DNA from: Tenacibaculum mesophilum
GTDB lineage: Bacteria > Bacteroidota > Bacteroidia > Flavobacteriales > Flavobacteriaceae
NCBI RefSeq assembly: GCF_003867075.1
Contig: NZ_CP032544.1
Coordinates: forward strand, 2,474,001 to 2,538,000
Length of the DNA: 64,000 nucleotides
Direction: 5' to 3'
A model generated the notes under the pieces. The model did not search any database. It was not told where the DNA came from and saw only the letters and a program-made list of their open reading frames with translations. Below are positions 43,950 to 52,162 of the stretch, piece after piece. Position numbers and translations under genes: made by a program. Within the stretch, counting starts at the first letter, position 1; every line of letters starts with the position of its first letter.

Positions 43950-44049
43950 TTTTTTCTAAAAAAATCAAGTTTAAAATCATCTATAAAACCAACTTATCAA
44001 CCTATAAATATTACCAATCTAAAGACTTTATTTTCTGAGGGCTAAAACG

Positions 44050-44057
44050 TATCTTTG
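44050..44057 (+). promoter_or_regulatory. -7 promoter box of mrp-nfu
   Basis: TATCTTTG matches TANNTTTG; leader of about 65 nt to ATG 44125. Confidence 0.6.
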
Positions 44058-44124
44058 CAGTTAAGATTAAATAAAAATAAGCAACAAGCTTGTCGCTTGC
44101 TGTTTAAAGCATATAGCATAAAAC

Positions 44125-45255
44125 ATGAGTTTTAAAAAACAAGATATATACAAAGCGTTAGAAACCATAACGGCACCAGGAGAAGGTAAAAGTTTAGTAG
44201 AAAACGAAAATATAACAAATGTAGTTACATTTGGAGATGAGGTTATTGTAGATGTTACTATTTCAAATCCATCATTACAAGCAAAAAAGAAGGTAGAAGT
44301 TGAGATAATGAAAGCAATTCACCAACACGTTGATCAAAAAATCGATGTAAAAGTGAATGTGAAGGTGGAAGTTCAACAAAAAGAAAATCCAAATCAAATT
44401 AGAGGGAAAGAAATTCCCAATATTCAAAATATCATAGCTATAGCTTCAGGTAAAGGTGGAGTAGGAAAATCTACCATTACCTCAAACATGGCAGTTTCAT
44501 TAGCAAAAATGGGCTTTAAAGTAGGAGTGTTAGATGCCGATGTTTATGGACCATCACAGCACTTAATGTTTGATGTAGAAAGAGAAAAACCATTAGCGGT
44601 AAACGTAAATGGGCGTTCAAAAATGAAGCCGATTGAAAGTTATGGAGTAAAACTATTATCATTAGGTTTCTTTACAGATCCAAGTCAGGCAGTGATTTGG
44701 CGTGGACCAATGGCTTCAAAAGCGTTAAATCAATTAATTTTTGATGCAGATTGGGGAGAGTTAGATTTCTTATTAATAGATTTACCTCCAGGAACAGGAG
44801 ATGTACATTTATCAATAGTGCAAGCAGTACCAATTAACGGTGCGGTCGTGGTAAGTACACCTCAAAACATTGCCTTAGCAGATGCTAAAAAAGGAGTGGC
44901 AATGTTTAAACAAGAAAGTATTAACGTACCAGTATTAGGTATCGTTGAAAATATGGCGTATTTTACACCAGCAGAACTTCCTAACAATAAATATTATATT
45001 TTTGGAGAAGGAGGTGCTAAAAATTTAGCAGAAGATATTGAAACTAGTTTCTTAGGAGAAATACCATTAGTACAAAGCATACGAGAAGCAGGTGATGTTG
45101 GACACCCAGTAGCGTTACAAGAAAATACACCACTAGCAGAAGCTTTTACAGAGGTAACTAAAGAAATGGTTTCGCAACTATTAAAAAGAAATGCAAACTT
45201 ACCACCAACAGAAGTAGTACGAATTACTACTATGAGTGGTTGTAGCTCAAAATAA
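44125..45255 (+). CDS. mrp: Mrp/NBP35 family iron-sulfur carrier ATPase
   Basis: A 376-residue protein: N-terminal MIP18 (DUF59) domain (about 5-85), then a P-loop ATPase with IASGKGGVGKSTITSN, DADVYGPSQH and LIDLPPGTGDVHLS. It assembles or carries Fe-S clusters. It ends MSGCSSK; the usual C-terminal CxxC of Mrp proteins was not seen in the standard place. It is followed 6 bp later by an Nfu gene, which supports a joint role in Fe-S maturation. Confidence 0.92.
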   Translation: MSFKKQDIYKALETITAPGEGKSLVENENITNVVTFGDEVIVDVTISNPSLQAKKKVEVEIMKAIHQHVDQKIDVKVNVKVEVQQKENPNQIRGKEIPNIQNIIAIASGKGGVGKSTITSNMAVSLAKMGFKVGVLDADVYGPSQHLMFDVEREKPLAVNVNGRSKMKPIESYGVKLLSLGFFTDPSQAVIWRGPMASKALNQLIFDADWGELDFLLIDLPPGTGDVHLSIVQAVPINGAVVVSTPQNIALADAKKGVAMFKQESINVPVLGIVENMAYFTPAELPNNKYYIFGEGGAKNLAEDIETSFLGEIPLVQSIREAGDVGHPVALQENTPLAEAFTEVTKEMVSQLLKRNANLPPTEVVRITTMSGCSSK

Positions 45256-45261
45256 GCAGTT

Positions 45262-45498
45262 ATGGCAACAGAAGACATAAGAAATAACGTAGAAAAAGCG
45301 TTGGAAGAAATCCGCCCTTTTTTAGTAAGTGATGGAGGTAATATAAAATTATTATCTATAGAAAACAGTACAGTAAAAGTACAATTAGAAGGAGCTTGTA
45401 GTGGATGTTCTGTTAATCAAATGACTCTGAAAAATGGAGTAGAGGCAACAATAAAAAAATACGCACCAGAAATTAAAGAGGTAATTAATGTTGAATAA
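45262..45498 (+). CDS. Nfu-type iron-sulfur scaffold (NifU C-terminal domain)
   Basis: A 78-residue NifU C-terminal domain alone. VEKALEEIRPFLVSDGGNIKLL is the family signature, and CSGCSVNQMTLKNGVE carries the CxxC that holds a bridging 4Fe-4S cluster. Second gene after mrp; the two are likely partners in cluster delivery. Confidence 0.94.
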   Translation: MATEDIRNNVEKALEEIRPFLVSDGGNIKLLSIENSTVKVQLEGACSGCSVNQMTLKNGVEATIKKYAPEIKEVINVE

Positions 45499-45516
45499 CC
45501 TGATTTATATCAGGTT
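45497..45516 (+). terminator. Probable terminator of mrp-nfu
   Basis: Stem AACCTGAT / ATCAGGTT, loop TTAT, followed by only a short T-run, starting in the nfu stop codon. Confidence 0.55.
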
Positions 45517-45543
45517 TTGATTAACAAAAGTATCATATTTTTG
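45517..45543 (+). promoter_or_regulatory. Promoter of the reductase-hydroxylase-ferredoxin operon
   Basis: TTG (45517-45519), 16-bp spacer, TATTTTTG (45536-45543). It is followed by a long leader of about 130 nt with two hairpins. Confidence 0.55.
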
Positions 45544-45560
45544 AGTTTTAAGCGTTTCCT

Positions 45561-45650
45561 TTACTTATTTTTTTATACAATAAGTAACACTTAAACAGGC
45601 CTTTCAATTATTAACACATACAATTCCTGCCTTATTTTTAAGGTGGGAAT
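45561..45650 (+). promoter_or_regulatory. Structured 5' leader of the ferredoxin reductase gene
   Basis: Two inverted repeats: TTACTTATT (45561-45569) with AATAAGTAA (45579-45587), and ATTCCTGCCTT (45623-45633) with AAGGTGGGAAT (45640-45650, two G-U pairs). Neither is followed by a T-run, so they are not ordinary terminators. I recognise no riboswitch class. Confidence 0.4.
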
Positions 45651-45680
45651 CTCAATATAAAAAGAAAATTTTGTTACAAA

Positions 45681-46736
45681 ATGATAAATACAGATATACT
45701 TATTATTGGAGCAGGGCCTACTGGGCTTTTTACTGTTTTTGAAGCAGGGTTGTTAAAATTACGTTGCCATTTAATTGATGCCTTACCGCAACCAGGAGGG
45801 CAATGTTCAGAAATTTATCCCAAAAAGCCAATTTACGATATTCCAGCATATCCAGAAATTTTAGCAGGTGATTTAACCGATAAATTAATGGAACAAATTA
45901 AACAATTTGAACCAGGTTTTACACTAGGTGAACGTGCTGATACTATTGAAAAGCAAGAAGACGGAACGTTTATTGTAACTACTAATAAAGGAACAAAGCA
46001 CCAAGCACCCGTAGTAGCAATTGCAGGAGGCTTAGGAAGCTTTGAACCACGTAAACCACCGATTCCTAATATTACAGATTTTGAAGACAAAGGAGTAGAA
46101 TACATGATTAAAGAACCAGAAATTTATCGTGACAAAAACGTGGTAATTGCTGGAGGAGGAGACTCTGCTTTAGATTGGTCTATCTTCTTAACAGATGTGG
46201 CAAAATCTGTAACGTTAATTCACAGAAGAAATGAATTCCGTGGAGCTTTAGACTCTGTTGATAAAGTACAAGAGTTAAAAAATGAAGGTAAACTAATGTT
46301 AATTACACCAGCAGAAGTTAAAGGTATTGTAGGAGAAGAAAAGGTAGAAGGCGTAGTAGTAGAGCAAAAAGATCAAGAACCATTTACATTACCTTGTGAA
46401 CATTTTATTCCGTTATTTGGATTGTCTCCAAAATTAGGCCCTATTGCAAATTGGGGATTAGAAATTGAGAAGAATGCCATAAAAGTAAATAATGCATTAG
46501 ACTATCAAACAAATGTAGAAGGAATTTATGCAATTGGAGATGTAAATACATATCCAGGAAAGTTAAAATTAATTCTATGCGGATTCCATGAAGCAACCTT
46601 AATGTGCCAGAGTGCTTACAAACGTATTCATCCAGATAAAAAATATGTGATGAAGTATACGACGGTAGGTGGTGTTGATGGATTTGATGGTACTAGAAAA
46701 GAAGCCCCAAAAGCAGTAGTTAAAGCGATTAATTAA
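45681..46736 (+). CDS. Ferredoxin--NADP reductase-like flavoprotein (YumC/TrxB type)
   Basis: A 351-residue two-dinucleotide-fold flavoprotein. FAD motif LIIGAGPTGLFTVFEAG, NAD(P) motif VVIAGGGDSALDWSIFL, and the FAD-closing GIYAIGDVNTYPGKLKLI. The redox CxxC of thioredoxin reductases is absent, which fits the YumC-type ferredoxin reductases. It is the first gene of an operon with a membrane hydroxylase and a 2Fe-2S ferredoxin, so it likely passes electrons from NADPH to that ferredoxin. Confidence 0.9.
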   Translation: MINTDILIIGAGPTGLFTVFEAGLLKLRCHLIDALPQPGGQCSEIYPKKPIYDIPAYPEILAGDLTDKLMEQIKQFEPGFTLGERADTIEKQEDGTFIVTTNKGTKHQAPVVAIAGGLGSFEPRKPPIPNITDFEDKGVEYMIKEPEIYRDKNVVIAGGGDSALDWSIFLTDVAKSVTLIHRRNEFRGALDSVDKVQELKNEGKLMLITPAEVKGIVGEEKVEGVVVEQKDQEPFTLPCEHFIPLFGLSPKLGPIANWGLEIEKNAIKVNNALDYQTNVEGIYAIGDVNTYPGKLKLILCGFHEATLMCQSAYKRIHPDKKYVMKYTTVGGVDGFDGTRKEAPKAVVKAIN

Positions 46737-46738
46737 GC

Positions 46739-47635
46739 ATGACATTAACTGAATATATACAGCAGTTATCAGAAGATAAATTATTGTACTTCGCCTTACC
46801 TGTATTTTTCATTTGCATGTTGGTAGAATACCGAATAGCAAAAGAAAAATACCATGGTAAAGACACTGGAGTATCAATGCTAATGATGGTATTTTCTGCT
46901 ATTGTTGAGTTTATTCCGAAAATTTTAGCCTTCATAGCGTTTTTCTATTTGTATGAGATGAGTCCGTTAAAAGGTATAGTTCAACGTCAATGGTGGGCAT
47001 GGATTTTATTGTTATTGGCTGATGATTTTGCTTATTACTGGTTTCACCGATTAAATCACGAAGTACGTTTGTTTTGGGCAGGTCATGTACCACATCATTC
47101 ATCGGTGCATATGAATTTAGGAACAGCATTGCGTCAAGGAGTCGGTGAACGTATCCATAAATTTTTCTTTTGGATGTGGATTCCTTTATTAGGATTTGAT
47201 CCATTAATGATGTTTACTATGATGGGAATCAGTTTAATTTATCAGTTTTTTGTGCATACAGAATTGGTAGATAAACTTCCAAAGCCTATTGAGTTAATTT
47301 TCAATACACCATCACATCATAGAGTACATCACGCATCTAATATTCGTTATTTAGATTGTAATCATGCAGGAATTTTAATTATTTGGGATCGTATCTTTGG
47401 TACTTTCTCTGAAGAATTAAAAGAAATTGATAAACCAGTATATGGATTAACCGTAAATATTGAAACGTTTAATCCAGTAAAAGTGGCTACTCATGAATAT
47501 GCTGCAATTTGGAAGGATGTTAAAAGAGCTGATACATGGAGTGATAAGCTAAATTATATCTTTAACTCACCCGGTTGGACACATGATGGCGAAGATAAAA
47601 GAGCAAAAACACTTCGAAAAAAAATGAACCTGTAA
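46739..47635 (+). CDS. Sterol desaturase/fatty acid hydroxylase family membrane protein
   Basis: A 298-residue membrane protein with about five hydrophobic helices and the histidine boxes HRLNHE, HHSSVH and HHRVHHAS plus a later NHAG, which bind a di-iron centre. Family members hydroxylate or desaturate lipids using oxygen and electrons. It starts 2 bp after the reductase gene and is followed 6 bp later by a ferredoxin gene, giving a complete possible electron chain. It is a paralogue of the protein at 59718-60647 (shared HxVHH, YGL and PGWTHDG segments). Lipid substrate unknown; ornithine lipid or membrane lipid hydroxylation is possible. Confidence 0.88.
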   Translation: MTLTEYIQQLSEDKLLYFALPVFFICMLVEYRIAKEKYHGKDTGVSMLMMVFSAIVEFIPKILAFIAFFYLYEMSPLKGIVQRQWWAWILLLLADDFAYYWFHRLNHEVRLFWAGHVPHHSSVHMNLGTALRQGVGERIHKFFFWMWIPLLGFDPLMMFTMMGISLIYQFFVHTELVDKLPKPIELIFNTPSHHRVHHASNIRYLDCNHAGILIIWDRIFGTFSEELKEIDKPVYGLTVNIETFNPVKVATHEYAAIWKDVKRADTWSDKLNYIFNSPGWTHDGEDKRAKTLRKKMNL

Positions 47636-47641
47636 AATAAA

Positions 47642-47974
47642 ATGGAACAAGATATTACTATAAAAATTACTGATCGTGACGGGGTAACGCATGAGATACA
47701 AGCACCCACAGATATGGCAATGAATTTGATGGAAGTGGTTCGTTCGTACGAATTAGCTCCTGAAGGAACTATTGGAATTTGTGGTGGAATGGCAATGTGT
47801 GCTTCTTGTCAATGCTATGTAAAATCAGATCATGAATTGCCAGAAATGGGAGATGATGAAGAAGCAATGTTAGCAGAGGCTTTTTATGTAGAAGATAATA
47901 GCCGATTAGGGTGTCAAATACAAATGACCCCAGATTTAGATGGTTTAGAAGTTGAGTTAGCTCCAGAGAGTTAA
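47642..47974 (+). CDS. 2Fe-2S ferredoxin, adrenodoxin type
   Basis: A 110-residue ferredoxin. The ligands follow the adrenodoxin pattern: CGGMAMCASC (C-x5-C-x2-C) and a later Cys in RLGCQI. Such ferredoxins feed monooxygenases or Fe-S assembly. Its place after a reductase gene and a di-iron hydroxylase gene suggests it is the link between them. A strong terminator follows. Confidence 0.92.
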   Translation: MEQDITIKITDRDGVTHEIQAPTDMAMNLMEVVRSYELAPEGTIGICGGMAMCASCQCYVKSDHELPEMGDDEEAMLAEAFYVEDNSRLGCQIQMTPDLDGLEVELAPES

Positions 47975-47995
47975 GAACAAAAGAATAAAATTTTT

Positions 47996-48040
47996 AAAGC
48001 GCAGTATTTAGTGTACACTAAATACTGCGCTTTCTTTTTA
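47996..48040 (+). terminator. Long palindromic terminator after the ferredoxin operon
   Basis: A perfect 38-bp inverted repeat (47996-48014 with 48015-48033) containing GCGCAGTATTTAGTGT, followed by a T-rich run. The unusually long arm makes a very stable hairpin just before the siderophore operon. Confidence 0.85.
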
Positions 48041-48050
48041 TAAAATATAC

Positions 48051-48112
48051 CACTTACGTCATTTTAAATTCCATTTGCGTCATTTAATTTGTTTGGTCTA
48101 AATATATTTTTG
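48051..48112 (+). promoter_or_regulatory. Promoter of the siderophore operon with 21-bp-spaced direct repeats
   Basis: Two copies of CAYTTRCGTCATTTWA (48051-48066 and 48072-48087) lie exactly 21 bp apart, two helical turns. The second copy reaches the -33 region of the -7 box TATTTTTG (48105-48112). This is the layout of an AraC-type activator site next to a weak promoter. The AraC/PchR-like regulator at 61492-62454 is the natural candidate. Confidence 0.6.
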
Positions 48113-48142
48113 CTTCAAATTATTAAGACTAAATAAAAATAA

Positions 48143-49651
48143 ATGATTCTAAAAACTCCCCCTTCATTAAAAGAATTGTCATTAAATAGTTATTTGTTTA
48201 GTGATGAGTCTGTAAAGTTATATGAAGAATACATTCAAAAAACATTTTCTTATATAGAGCGGTTTTTATCTAACAGAACTTTTTATAAAGGAGATGAGCT
48301 TGCAGAAATTCTAAAAAACAAAGAACAAGCTAAGCTAATAAATATTGAGGAAACACAAGCGATAGATAGTGTTTTAGAAGAGCTAAACAATTTATATATA
48401 AAAAATGCTATTGCTTTTCACAATCCAACTTATGTAGCACACCTAAATTGTCCAATTACACTCCCTTCTATTGTAGCAGAAATGATTGCAACTACAATTA
48501 ATACAGCCGTTGAAACATGGGATCAGAGTACTTCGGCAACTTTTATAGAAGAAGAAGTAATTCAATGGACTTCAAAAGTATTTAATATGTCTGATAATTC
48601 AGATGGAGTATTCACAAGTGGAGGAACACAGTCTAACTTTATGGCAATGTTAATGGCCAGAGACGATTATGCTTTCAAACATTTTGGCATAAACATTAAG
48701 CAACATGGGTGGAGTAATGAAATAAGTAAGTTTAGAATTTTTTGTTCTGAAAAAGCCCACTTTAGTATTCAAAAGAGTGCAGCTCTTTTAGGTATGGGAT
48801 ATGATGCTGTTATTCCAGTAAGAGTAGATGAAAGAATGCAAATGGATACTAACGAGTTAGTCTTGGCTATAGAAAAAACAAAACAAGAAGATAATATTCC
48901 AATTGCAATAGTAGCTACATTAGGAACTACCGATTACGGTAGTTTTGATTCAATTAAAATCATAGGGAAAATTGCTAAAGAAAATCAAATGTGGCTACAT
49001 GCAGATGGAGCATATGGAGGAGCCTATGCACTAACGAACACGCATAAAGAATATTTTAATGGTATTGAAATGGTTAATTCAATAACGGTTGATTTTCATA
49101 AAACTCTGTTTCAACCAGTAAGTTGTAGTGCTTTTTTGGTAAATAATAAACAATATTTTAAGTACGTATCATATTATGCAGATTATTTAAACCCTATTGA
49201 AGAGAAAGATTCTCAAAGACCAAATCTTATAGAAAAATCTATTCAAACGACACGTCGTTTCGATGCCTTAAAAGTTTGGTTAACTTTAAAAACTCTAGGA
49301 ACAAAAACAATTGCTAACTACTTAGAAGAAGTACATTACCTAGCTAAAAATGTATACTTAGAAATTAAAGATAAAGACTGTTTTGAAACTGTACATGAAC
49401 CAGAATTAAGCACACTAGTATTTAGGTATAAAGCACAAGGTATTAAAGAGAACAGGATTCATGATGCTATAAATTTATATATAAAGAACACTTTATACAA
49501 AGCAGGAAAAGCATCCATAGCAAGTACCAAATTAAATGGTAACATATACCTAAAATTTACGCTACTAAACCCTAAAAATACAATTAACAATCTCCTATAC
49601 ATTATAGAAATGATTCAAACTACAGGAGAACAATACAAAATAACAAACTAG
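48143..49651 (+). CDS. PLP-dependent decarboxylase, probable lysine decarboxylase of siderophore synthesis
   Basis: A 502-residue group II PLP decarboxylase. GGTQSNFMAML binds the phosphate, HADGAYGGAY holds the PLP Asp, and Lys320 in VDFHKTLFQP is the internal aldimine lysine. In desferrioxamine and bisucaberin pathways (DesA, BibA) this enzyme makes cadaverine from lysine; the next gene is the matching N-hydroxylase. Lysine is inferred from the pathway; ornithine (giving putrescine) cannot be excluded. First gene of an 11-gene operon. Confidence 0.88.
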   Translation: MILKTPPSLKELSLNSYLFSDESVKLYEEYIQKTFSYIERFLSNRTFYKGDELAEILKNKEQAKLINIEETQAIDSVLEELNNLYIKNAIAFHNPTYVAHLNCPITLPSIVAEMIATTINTAVETWDQSTSATFIEEEVIQWTSKVFNMSDNSDGVFTSGGTQSNFMAMLMARDDYAFKHFGINIKQHGWSNEISKFRIFCSEKAHFSIQKSAALLGMGYDAVIPVRVDERMQMDTNELVLAIEKTKQEDNIPIAIVATLGTTDYGSFDSIKIIGKIAKENQMWLHADGAYGGAYALTNTHKEYFNGIEMVNSITVDFHKTLFQPVSCSAFLVNNKQYFKYVSYYADYLNPIEEKDSQRPNLIEKSIQTTRRFDALKVWLTLKTLGTKTIANYLEEVHYLAKNVYLEIKDKDCFETVHEPELSTLVFRYKAQGIKENRIHDAINLYIKNTLYKAGKASIASTKLNGNIYLKFTLLNPKNTINNLLYIIEMIQTTGEQYKITN

Positions 49652-49656
49652 AAAAA

Positions 49657-50979
49657 ATGAAGAATAATACAGTTGATTTTATAGCCATAGGTGTAGGACC
49701 TTTTAACTTAGGTTTAGCTTGCTTATCAGAACCAATTGAAGATTTAAATGGAGTGTTTCTTGATAAAAAAGAAAAATTTGATTGGCATCCAGGAATGTTA
49801 TTAGAAGATACAACTTTACAAGTTCCTTTCATGGCAGATCTAGTAACTCTTGCTGATCCTACAAATCCTTTTAGTTTTTTAAATTATATTAAAGAACAGG
49901 GCAGAATATATTCTTTTTACATACGAGAAAATTTCTTGTTACTTAGAAACGAATACAATCATTATTGTCAGTGGGTAATTAGTAAACTTTCTAATATATA
50001 TTTTAATACAGAAGTAACGAATATAGACTACGATCAAAAAGACGGCATTTATGTAGTTACTAGTGTTTGCACAAAAACACAAGAAATTAAAATTTATAAA
50101 GCAAAAAAACTGGTTCTAGGAACAGGAACACAACCTTACACTCCTGCTTGTTGTAAAAAGTTAAAAGATATTGCTGTTCATTCATCACAATACTTACCTA
50201 ACAAAGAACAACTACAAAATAAAAAAAGGATAACAGTATTGGGAAGCGGACAAAGTGCTGCTGAAATATTTTTTGATTTATTACAAGAAATAGATACTAA
50301 AGGATATGAATTGAATTGGATTACCCGCTCACCACGTTTCTTTCCTTTAGAGTATGCTAAGCTAACATTAGAAATGACTTCTCCAGAGTATGTAGATTAC
50401 TTTTACAACTTACCAGCATCCAAAAGAGATGCACTCATTAAAAATCAAAAGCATTTATACAAAGGGATAAATCAAGATTTAATAGGAGCTATTCACGATA
50501 CATTATACGCAAAAAGAGTCCTATCAAAAGAACCATTAAAAATTTCATTACGTACTAACTCTGAATTGAAAACTACCAAGGTATCAGATGAAGGCATTAA
50601 ACTAGAACTTCACCAAGTAGAACAAGACAAATATTTTGAACATGAAACAGATGGACTTGTCCTTGCTACAGGATATGAATATAAATTACCAGAGTTTATT
50701 GAAGGAATTTCAAATAGAATTCTATGGGATGTTAAAAATCGATTTGATGTACAGCGTAACTATTCAATTGATGAAAATCATAATGAAATTTTTGTTCAAA
50801 ATGTAGAATTATATACACATGGATTTGTTACACCAGATTTAGGGATGGCTGCTTACAGAAATTCTTATATAATCAAAGAAATAACAGGAGTAGAGCATTA
50901 TCCTATTGAGCAAAAGATAGCATTTCAGCAGTTTGAGGTTACACAAGAGGAAGAAATAGAGCTCAATGTCTTTGCATAA
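49657..50979 (+). CDS. Cadaverine/lysine N-hydroxylase (DesB/BibB/IucD family)
   Basis: A 440-residue flavin monooxygenase. The FAD motif reads FIAIGVGPFNLGLACLSEP, the NADPH motif VLGSGQSAAEIFFDLL, and the C-terminal TGYEYKLPEFIEG and HGFVTPDLGMAAYRNS are family marks. It hydroxylates the terminal amine of cadaverine to give the hydroxylamine later made into a hydroxamate. It starts 5 bp after the decarboxylase. Cadaverine as substrate is inferred from the neighbouring genes. Confidence 0.92.
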   Translation: MKNNTVDFIAIGVGPFNLGLACLSEPIEDLNGVFLDKKEKFDWHPGMLLEDTTLQVPFMADLVTLADPTNPFSFLNYIKEQGRIYSFYIRENFLLLRNEYNHYCQWVISKLSNIYFNTEVTNIDYDQKDGIYVVTSVCTKTQEIKIYKAKKLVLGTGTQPYTPACCKKLKDIAVHSSQYLPNKEQLQNKKRITVLGSGQSAAEIFFDLLQEIDTKGYELNWITRSPRFFPLEYAKLTLEMTSPEYVDYFYNLPASKRDALIKNQKHLYKGINQDLIGAIHDTLYAKRVLSKEPLKISLRTNSELKTTKVSDEGIKLELHQVEQDKYFEHETDGLVLATGYEYKLPEFIEGISNRILWDVKNRFDVQRNYSIDENHNEIFVQNVELYTHGFVTPDLGMAAYRNSYIIKEITGVEHYPIEQKIAFQQFEVTQEEEIELNVFA

Positions 50980-52159
50980 AGGTATGAAGTTAAAAACATT
51001 TTTAATAGTAATGACGTTGGTTGCAGTAGTAAGTGATTATTTACTGCATCCATTTTATCCACAATTTTTTGAGCTTCGTTTTGGAATGACAAACCCTAAA
51101 AATGTAGGATATTACTTTGCAGCCATCTGTTTTATGGTAATGATTGCATTTCCATTTTGGGCATATATTTCTAAAAAAATATCAGAATTAAATATTCTAG
51201 TGTACACCCAAGCAGTTGCAGGCGTATTAGCATTGTATTGTTACTACACTACATCGTACATTAATTTTTGGGTAGTATCTCTTATCATGGTACTATTTAA
51301 AGGAAGTTATTTACTGGTATATCCGTACATTTTAAAAATCATTACAAAAGAAGAACATCCAAGTACAATCGGATTGCTTTCAGTAGTGGTACATTTAGGA
51401 GGTATTTTAGGAGCTGTGCTGGGAGGTATAACGGTAGATTATATAAACCCAAGTAGCATTTTTTTAATAATGGCAGCAGGAGATTTTATTCAAATGGCTA
51501 TGAGTGGTTATTTATTAAAAAGTAAAAAGTATGCTACCGATTTAATCATTTCAGAAGAATCTACCGCTACTGATAAAAAGATAATTCCGAAAGGATTTAT
51601 CTTGAAATTAGGACTAATTACGTTGATATTATACTTCAGCGACTTTTTAATTAGGCCTTTCTTTTCATCATATTGGGAAAGTTTTTCAACGTACAAAAGC
51701 AAATTGGTTTCAGGCACTATATACGCTATCCCGGGCTTTGTAGCCTTAGTAGCCTTGTGGATTAATAATAAGCGAAAATCAAAAGGGCATGAAGGAATTA
51801 TAAATGCCTTGTTTATAGGGCTAATTGGACTTATGCTACAAGGAATACCCAATGAATTAGTAGTTGTTTTAGGGCGAATTATTTATGGCTGGGCAATTTT
51901 TCAAGGAGTTGTGAAATTCGACATTTTATTATTTGAATTAAGCACGCCAGAATCATACTCGGTTGATTATAGTAAAATACATTTCTTCCAAAACTTAGGT
52001 GTATTACTAGCTTCTTTAAATGTAGGAGTTATAGTCGATAGTTTCGATTTACGAATGCCTTTTATCATTGCATTAGGCGGATTTACACTCACATTGGTCT
52101 TGTGCTTTATTGTATTTAAATCGGTAAGAAAAGTACATAAACAACTAGCTAAAACCTAA
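50966..52159 (+). CDS. MFS transporter, probable siderophore exporter
   Basis: A 397-residue protein with about twelve helices; motif A-like residues appear in AYISKKISELN and the second half begins after a basic loop near residue 200. MFS proteins in siderophore operons usually export the product. The ATG at 50966 overlaps the hydroxylase gene by 14 bp; a second ATG at 50984 (MKLKTFL) is equally plausible. Uptake rather than export is possible. Confidence 0.85.
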   Translation: MSLHKGMKLKTFLIVMTLVAVVSDYLLHPFYPQFFELRFGMTNPKNVGYYFAAICFMVMIAFPFWAYISKKISELNILVYTQAVAGVLALYCYYTTSYINFWVVSLIMVLFKGSYLLVYPYILKIITKEEHPSTIGLLSVVVHLGGILGAVLGGITVDYINPSSIFLIMAAGDFIQMAMSGYLLKSKKYATDLIISEESTATDKKIIPKGFILKLGLITLILYFSDFLIRPFFSSYWESFSTYKSKLVSGTIYAIPGFVALVALWINNKRKSKGHEGIINALFIGLIGLMLQGIPNELVVVLGRIIYGWAIFQGVVKFDILLFELSTPESYSVDYSKIHFFQNLGVLLASLNVGVIVDSFDLRMPFIIALGGFTLTLVLCFIVFKSVRKVHKQLAKT

Positions 52160-52162
52160 ATT

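Noticed and set aside
43945..43969. Hairpin CTTGATTTTTT / AAAAAATCAAG over the DUF4269 stop codon
   Set aside because: A-rich 3' arm and no T-run after it, so it is not convincing as a terminator.
44085..44110. GCAACAAGCTTGTCGCTTGCTG palindrome-like block before mrp
   Set aside because: Short and imperfect; probably a chance part of the leader.
48089..48106. Possible Fur or DtxR box (TTTGTTTGGTCTAAA) in the siderophore promoter
   Set aside because: Only three base pairs of symmetry; much weaker than the repeat before feoA.
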